A stretch of DNA of 64,000 bases from an uncultured Candidatus Melainabacteria bacterium (GTDB taxonomy: Bacteria > Cyanobacteriota > Vampirovibrionia > Gastranaerophilales > Gastranaerophilaceae). How positions within the stretch are numbered: the stretch's first letter is position 1; every line of letters begins with the position of its first letter. The notes under the pieces were generated by a model. It was given only the letters and a program-made list of their open reading frames with translations, was not told the DNA's origin and did no database searches. Shown here piece by piece: positions 60,555 through 64,000 of this stretch. A program made the position numbers and the translations under genes. The stretch covers positions 1-64,000 of the forward strand of contig CAKVDZ010000011.1 in NCBI GenBank assembly GCA_934728585.1, written 5' to 3'.

Positions 60555-62295
60555 AAATCTGCATTTGACAATTTTTACAGTCAAATACTAGTTTGTAGCG
60601 TTGATTTTTTTCGTCAATAAGAAATAGATTTATCGGCTTTTTGCACATGTTCAATGCGTATTTTAAACAGTGCTTTGTTGTCATAAGTGGTTTATTTTTT
60701 GAATTTGAAGTACTTTCAAAAGATTTTTCAACAATTTTGCAACCACATTTTTCGTAGAATTTTTCAGCAAGTTTATTGTGAACATTTGCTCTAAAATCCA
60801 TTTCATTTTGCGGATATGGAGCATATTTAAGAGGCTTTTGTACGTTTCTCTTGTAATTTTTTAATCGCTCTATCATTAAATTTTCAAATAACTCTCGTCG
60901 AAGTTGATTTATTTGTGATACAGGCAAAAATGGAAGATTTTCTGTGTTTATAGCGATTTTTTCGCAGAAAAAATCGCTATCACCTGTTTTTTGTAACTGG
61001 CGAATTAGAGTTTCTTTCATTTTCTCTTGATTGTTTGCAATTTCGTTTGAATTGAAGCTAATTGAAATTGTATTTTTATCTTCATCAATTATAGAAATTT
61101 GATTGTCTGAAATAGTTATATTTGTTGCAATTTGGCGTTTTGTTTTAGAGTTTTTTAATTGTTTTTCAAATTCAACGTCACAATTCCTGTAAACAATTAC
61201 ACCTTTTTTTATACCGTCCATTTTGTTAGGGAAGATTTTTTCGCCCTCAACTTTGTTAACTAAACAGCCACTATTATTGAAATATAAACCGTCTTGCGCA
61301 TGTAAGTTATGATTTTTTATGACAAAATAATTAACACCAACTTGTTCGACCTTACCAATTTTTTCACCAATTGATTTAGGCGAGTTAAAGTTAAAAATTT
61401 CACCTCGTTTTTCTAAAAAATAGTCGGTAAAACCACGGTTGAACGATTTATTTACATCTGGTTCAAAGTCTATAAAAATTTGACCAGAAGACGTTTTTTT
61501 AGAAATTTTATCAAGTTTTTTTCGGTAATATGCAACAACATTTTTTATATAATTTTCGTCTTTAAGGCGCCCCTCGATTTTGAACGAGTTTACTCCAGAT
61601 TTTACAAGTTTTTCTAAATGCTCAGAAGCATTGAAATCTTTTAGGCATAATAAATGTTTATCTTTTTCTAAAATCTTGCCTTTATCGTCAATTAATGTAT
61701 AAGTTTTTCGGCAAGGTTGCGCACATTCACCTCTATTTGCTGACCGTCCCCCGATAAATTGGCTTAAATAGCATTGTCCACTGTAACTTACACATAATGC
61801 ACCATGGACAAAAGTTTCAATCTCACAAGAGGTGTTTGTGCAAATATTGTCAATTTCATTTAACGAAAGCTCTCTTGCAAGAATTACACGTTCAAGACCA
61901 ATGTTATCAAAGAATTTCACTTTTCCTAGAGTTCTATTGTCGCACTGTGTGCTTGCGTGAATTGGAATTGGCGGAAGCTCTCCATTTATTGCAAGCTCTA
62001 GTATGCCCATATCTTGAACGATAATAGCATCAACTCCAATTTCATAAAGTTTTTTGATTAATTCCTTTGCCTGAAGAATTTCTTTGTCGTCTAAGATTGT
62101 ATTCAATGTACAAAAAATTTTCACATAAAATTTGTGAGCATAATCTACAATTTCTTTTATGTCTTCAAGTGAATTTGAAGCATTTTTTCTTGCGCCAAAA
62201 GAATTTGCGCCAATGTAAACCGCATCTGCGCCATAATTTATTGCACTAATTGCACATTCTTTATTTTGAGCTGGAGCAAGTAATTCTGATTTCAT
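60544..62295 (-). CDS. U32 family protein with DUF3656 extension (RlhA-like)
   Basis: A 583-aa U32 protein. Signatures are LLAPAQNKECAISAINYGADAVYIG at the start, EIETFVHGALCVSYSGQCYLSQF near 155-175 and RGECAQPCRKTY near 184-195; the cysteines likely hold an Fe-S cluster. The C-terminal extension fits DUF3656, as in E. coli RlhA, which hydroxylates C2501 of 23S rRNA. Its end includes a CKNC motif. The start overlaps the downstream decarboxylase gene's stop by one base. Confidence 0.88.
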   Translation of the reverse strand: MKSELLAPAQNKECAISAINYGADAVYIGANSFGARKNASNSLEDIKEIVDYAHKFYVKIFCTLNTILDDKEILQAKELIKKLYEIGVDAIIVQDMGILELAINGELPPIPIHASTQCDNRTLGKVKFFDNIGLERVILARELSLNEIDNICTNTSCEIETFVHGALCVSYSGQCYLSQFIGGRSANRGECAQPCRKTYTLIDDKGKILEKDKHLLCLKDFNASEHLEKLVKSGVNSFKIEGRLKDENYIKNVVAYYRKKLDKISKKTSSGQIFIDFEPDVNKSFNRGFTDYFLEKRGEIFNFNSPKSIGEKIGKVEQVGVNYFVIKNHNLHAQDGLYFNNSGCLVNKVEGEKIFPNKMDGIKKGVIVYRNCDVEFEKQLKNSKTKRQIATNITISDNQISIIDEDKNTISISFNSNEIANNQEKMKETLIRQLQKTGDSDFFCEKIAINTENLPFLPVSQINQLRRELFENLMIERLKNYKRNVQKPLKYAPYPQNEMDFRANVHNKLAEKFYEKCGCKIVEKSFESTSNSKNKPLMTTKHCLKYALNMCKKPINLFLIDEKNQRYKLVFDCKNCQMQIFKD

Positions 62296-63227
62296 TATAG
62301 TGTACTTTCAAAGTATTCAATAGTTTTTTTCAATCCATCTTCAAGTTTAATTGTTGGTTTGTAGTTTAATTCTTTTTTTGCCAAAGTTAAATCAGGACGG
62401 CGTTTTACTGGGTCATCAGACGGTAGAGGCTTGTAAATGATTTTAGAGCTTGAATTTGTAAATTTGATAACAAGTTCAGCAAGTTCTTTTATCGTAAATT
62501 CACCATCGTTGCCAACATTAACAGGGCCGTGGAAACCGTCTTTGTTCATTAATGCCATCATTCCTCTAACTAAATCATCAACATAGCAGAACGAACGAGT
62601 TTGAGAACCGTCACCGTATATAGTAATATCTTGATTTTTAAGTGCTTGGATAATGAAATTAGAAACAACTCTGCCATCATTTTCAGCCATTCTTGGACCG
62701 TAAGTATTAAAAATGCGGATAATTTTTATATCAACGTTATGTTGTCGATGGTAATCCATCATCAAAGTTTCAGCAACACGTTTACCCTCATCGTAACAGC
62801 TTCTAATGCCAATAGGGTTAACATTTCCCCAATATTCTTCCTTTTGAGGGTGCATCAATGGGTCGCCGTAAACTTCACTTGTAGATGCCTGTAAAATCTT
62901 GGCATTTGTGCGTTTTGCAATTCCAAGCATATTAGTTACGCCTAAAACGCTCGTTTTTATTGTTTTTATAGCGTTATATTGATAATGTACTGGACTTGCA
63001 GGACAGGCTAGATTATAAATTTCATCTGCTTCAAGTCGAATTGGTTCTGTGATATCGTGTCTGATTAGTTTAAAGTGTTTATTGTCAATAAGGTGTTCGA
63101 TATTCTTTTTTGAACCAGTAAAAAAGTTATCTAAACAAGTTACGTAATGACCTTGTTCTATAAGTTTTTCGCAAAGGTGTGAACCGATAAATCCTGCACC
63201 ACCAGTTACAAGTATTGTTTTTGACAT
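62295..63227 (-). CDS. UDP-glucuronate decarboxylase (UDP-xylose synthase)
   Basis: A 310-aa extended SDR. The NAD loop is TGGAGFIGSHL, NLACPASPVHYQYNAIKT (near 78-95) is the typical UXS segment, the catalytic triad is seen in STSEVYGDP and SCYDEGKR (where Tyr is in YDEGK) and NTYGPRM follows. Product is UDP-xylose for surface glycans. It precedes the U32 gene with stop and start sharing one base. Confidence 0.9.
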   Translation of the reverse strand: MSKTILVTGGAGFIGSHLCEKLIEQGHYVTCLDNFFTGSKKNIEHLIDNKHFKLIRHDITEPIRLEADEIYNLACPASPVHYQYNAIKTIKTSVLGVTNMLGIAKRTNAKILQASTSEVYGDPLMHPQKEEYWGNVNPIGIRSCYDEGKRVAETLMMDYHRQHNVDIKIIRIFNTYGPRMAENDGRVVSNFIIQALKNQDITIYGDGSQTRSFCYVDDLVRGMMALMNKDGFHGPVNVGNDGEFTIKELAELVIKFTNSSSKIIYKPLPSDDPVKRRPDLTLAKKELNYKPTIKLEDGLKKTIEYFESTL

Positions 63228-63768
63228 TTTGAAATCCTTTTTCTAAATTTTACCATAAATAATTATTTAAAAAATCTTAATAAAGTTAATGAACTTTTTT
63301 GAACGTTACAATTTAAACAATTCTGAAAATCCCGATTTGGTATTTATTTTGGGAAAATATTTCAAATGCGCAATAATATTACGTTTTAGCAATAATTGCC
63401 CGAAAGTCCCATGCCTACATGCTTGCAATAGTTTTTTACAAGAACTTAACAAAAATTATGTAAAAATTTTAAAATAAGTGTACATTTCCGCTAAATAAGA
63501 CCATGTACTAAATAGCGGAAAGTTAATAAAAATTAATGTAAAAAGATTGTCATGTTGCTTAAAAAATCTAACTTTTTTAACTTTTTTTGTTTTATTATAA
63601 TTATACAAATCTTGGGAGGCGGGGTTAGTTCCGCAAATATTTTACTCGGTATTAAAACCGAAATTAGAAGAAGATTTCATATCAGATACTAAATACATTA
63701 TTCATTTGATGTGAAAATTTGGAAACCACATTACAATAAAAATAAGAAAACTATCTTGGAGGCAAAAG
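63228..63768 (+). other. 541-bp gap with possible RNA structures
   Basis: No coding sequence is well supported. A 62-codon frame at 63289-63477 lacks a ribosome site. A pseudoknot-like element lies at 63480-63521. After TATAAT (63596-63601) come GCGG / CCGC, TCGGT / ACCGA and TTTCATATCA / TGATGTGAAA stems before the cobO start, suggesting a structured leader. Confidence 0.4.
63480..63521 (+). other. Possible H-type pseudoknot
   Basis: Helix 1 is GTACAT (63480-63485) / ATGTAC (63503-63508). Helix 2 is TTTCCGCTA (63485-63493) / TAGCGGAAA (63513-63521). The arms interleave, which is the H-type order. Known riboswitch classes do not match. Confidence 0.4.
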
Positions 63769-64000
63769 TTGTTAGAACGCGGCTATATACAAATCTATAC
63801 AGGTGACGGAAAAGGTAAAACTACAGCATCTTTAGGTTTAGCGATGAGAGCATTAGGCCATGGCTGGAAAGTTCTAATAATTCAATTCACAAAAGGCGAT
63901 AGCGCTACTTCATACGGTGAAATTGTTTCAGGTAACATGTTCCCTAATTTGGAAATTGTTCAATGCGGTATGGATAGAGTTGTTTATTCTCACAATGTAT
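63769..64000 (+). CDS. cobO: Corrinoid adenosyltransferase (cobO/btuR type), partial
   Basis: The first 77 residues of an enzyme that adenosylates cob(I)alamin or cobyrinic acid. It starts with TTG 63769 behind TTGGAGGC. The start LERGYIQIYTGDGKGKTTASLG holds the P-loop GDGKGKTT, and LIIQFTKGD follows, both typical of CobO/BtuR. The rest lies beyond the window. This is the only B12 gene here. Confidence 0.9.
   Translation, partial: MLERGYIQIYTGDGKGKTTASLGLAMRALGHGWKVLIIQFTKGDSATSYGEIVSGNMFPNLEIVQCGMDRVVYSHNV

Noticed and set aside
63289..63477. 62-codon frame left of cobO
   Set aside because: No ribosome site, no family, and the codon pattern is poor. It could be chance.

Overview
The window is AT-rich bacterial DNA with dense, short operons. 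The gene content points to a gut relative of cyanobacteria, most likely the non-photosynthetic Vampirovibrionia/Melainabacteria, order Gastranaerophilales. Supporting signs are an LdpA-like double [4Fe-4S] protein otherwise typical of cyanobacteria, an exported SLH-domain envelope protein, a prepilin with the FTLAE start, flagellar rod genes (flgB, flgC, fliE), many TPR and HEAT proteins, a flavodiiron protein, B12 corrinoid adenosyltransferase and no photosynthesis genes. The placement is inferred from gene content only. No rRNA, tRNA, CRISPR array, transposase or prophage was seen.

Layout. 1-9.3 kb: Fic AMPylase between 50-bp direct repeats, glycosyltransferase, EamA and ClC transporters, SLH protein, a prepilin gene with a 9-G tract, an MFS transporter and an unknown protein. 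9.3-12.2 kb: flavodiiron protein, iron-sulfur flavoprotein, nucleoside phosphorylase. 12.2-17.4 kb: DRE-TIM aldolase plus LdpA homologue, dTDP-sugar genes rfbC-rfbB, miaB. 17.4-20.2 kb: several very small genes, an XRE regulator with palindromic sites, hairpin-rich DNA, comM, and a candidate type I toxin/antisense RNA pair. 20.2-25.7 kb: alpha-glucan phosphorylase family protein lacking the PLP lysine, GT9 glycosyltransferase, L,D-transpeptidase, DUF262-like protein and a winged-helix protein. 25.8-31 kb: PAS/GAF histidine kinase, HEAT protein, U32 protein, YqeG phosphatase.

31-35 kb: LuxR-type response regulator and histidine kinase directly ahead of flgB-flgC-fliE, which suggests control of the flagellar genes. 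35-43 kb: rimO, fusA, then a leftward run rpiB-rsfS-TPR-membrane protein-metY-isochorismatase. 43-48.3 kb: lysA-cdaA-yitT, a small conserved protein, serA. 48.3-53.6 kb: acyltransferase, then a long structured leader with a cobalamin-riboswitch-like core before a three-gene set of unknown proteins (two tandem paralogues), then TPR and secreted proteins. 53.7-63.2 kb: TIGR04325 methyltransferase, peptide ABC transporter (SBP and two permeases, no ATPase), MgtC, TPR, a second U32 protein, UDP-glucuronate decarboxylase. The right edge holds a 540-bp gap with a possible pseudoknot, followed by the start of a cobO-type gene.

The strongest leads are: (1) a 24-residue hydrophobic peptide with a perfect ribosome site opposed by a convergent antisense RNA with its own promoter and terminator; (2) the 9-G tract that puts the best promoter/ribosome-site/start combination of the prepilin gene out of frame, a candidate phase-variation switch; (3) the riboswitch-like leader at 49.2 kb in front of proteins of unknown function; (4) the Lys-to-Ser change at the PLP position of the glucan phosphorylase.
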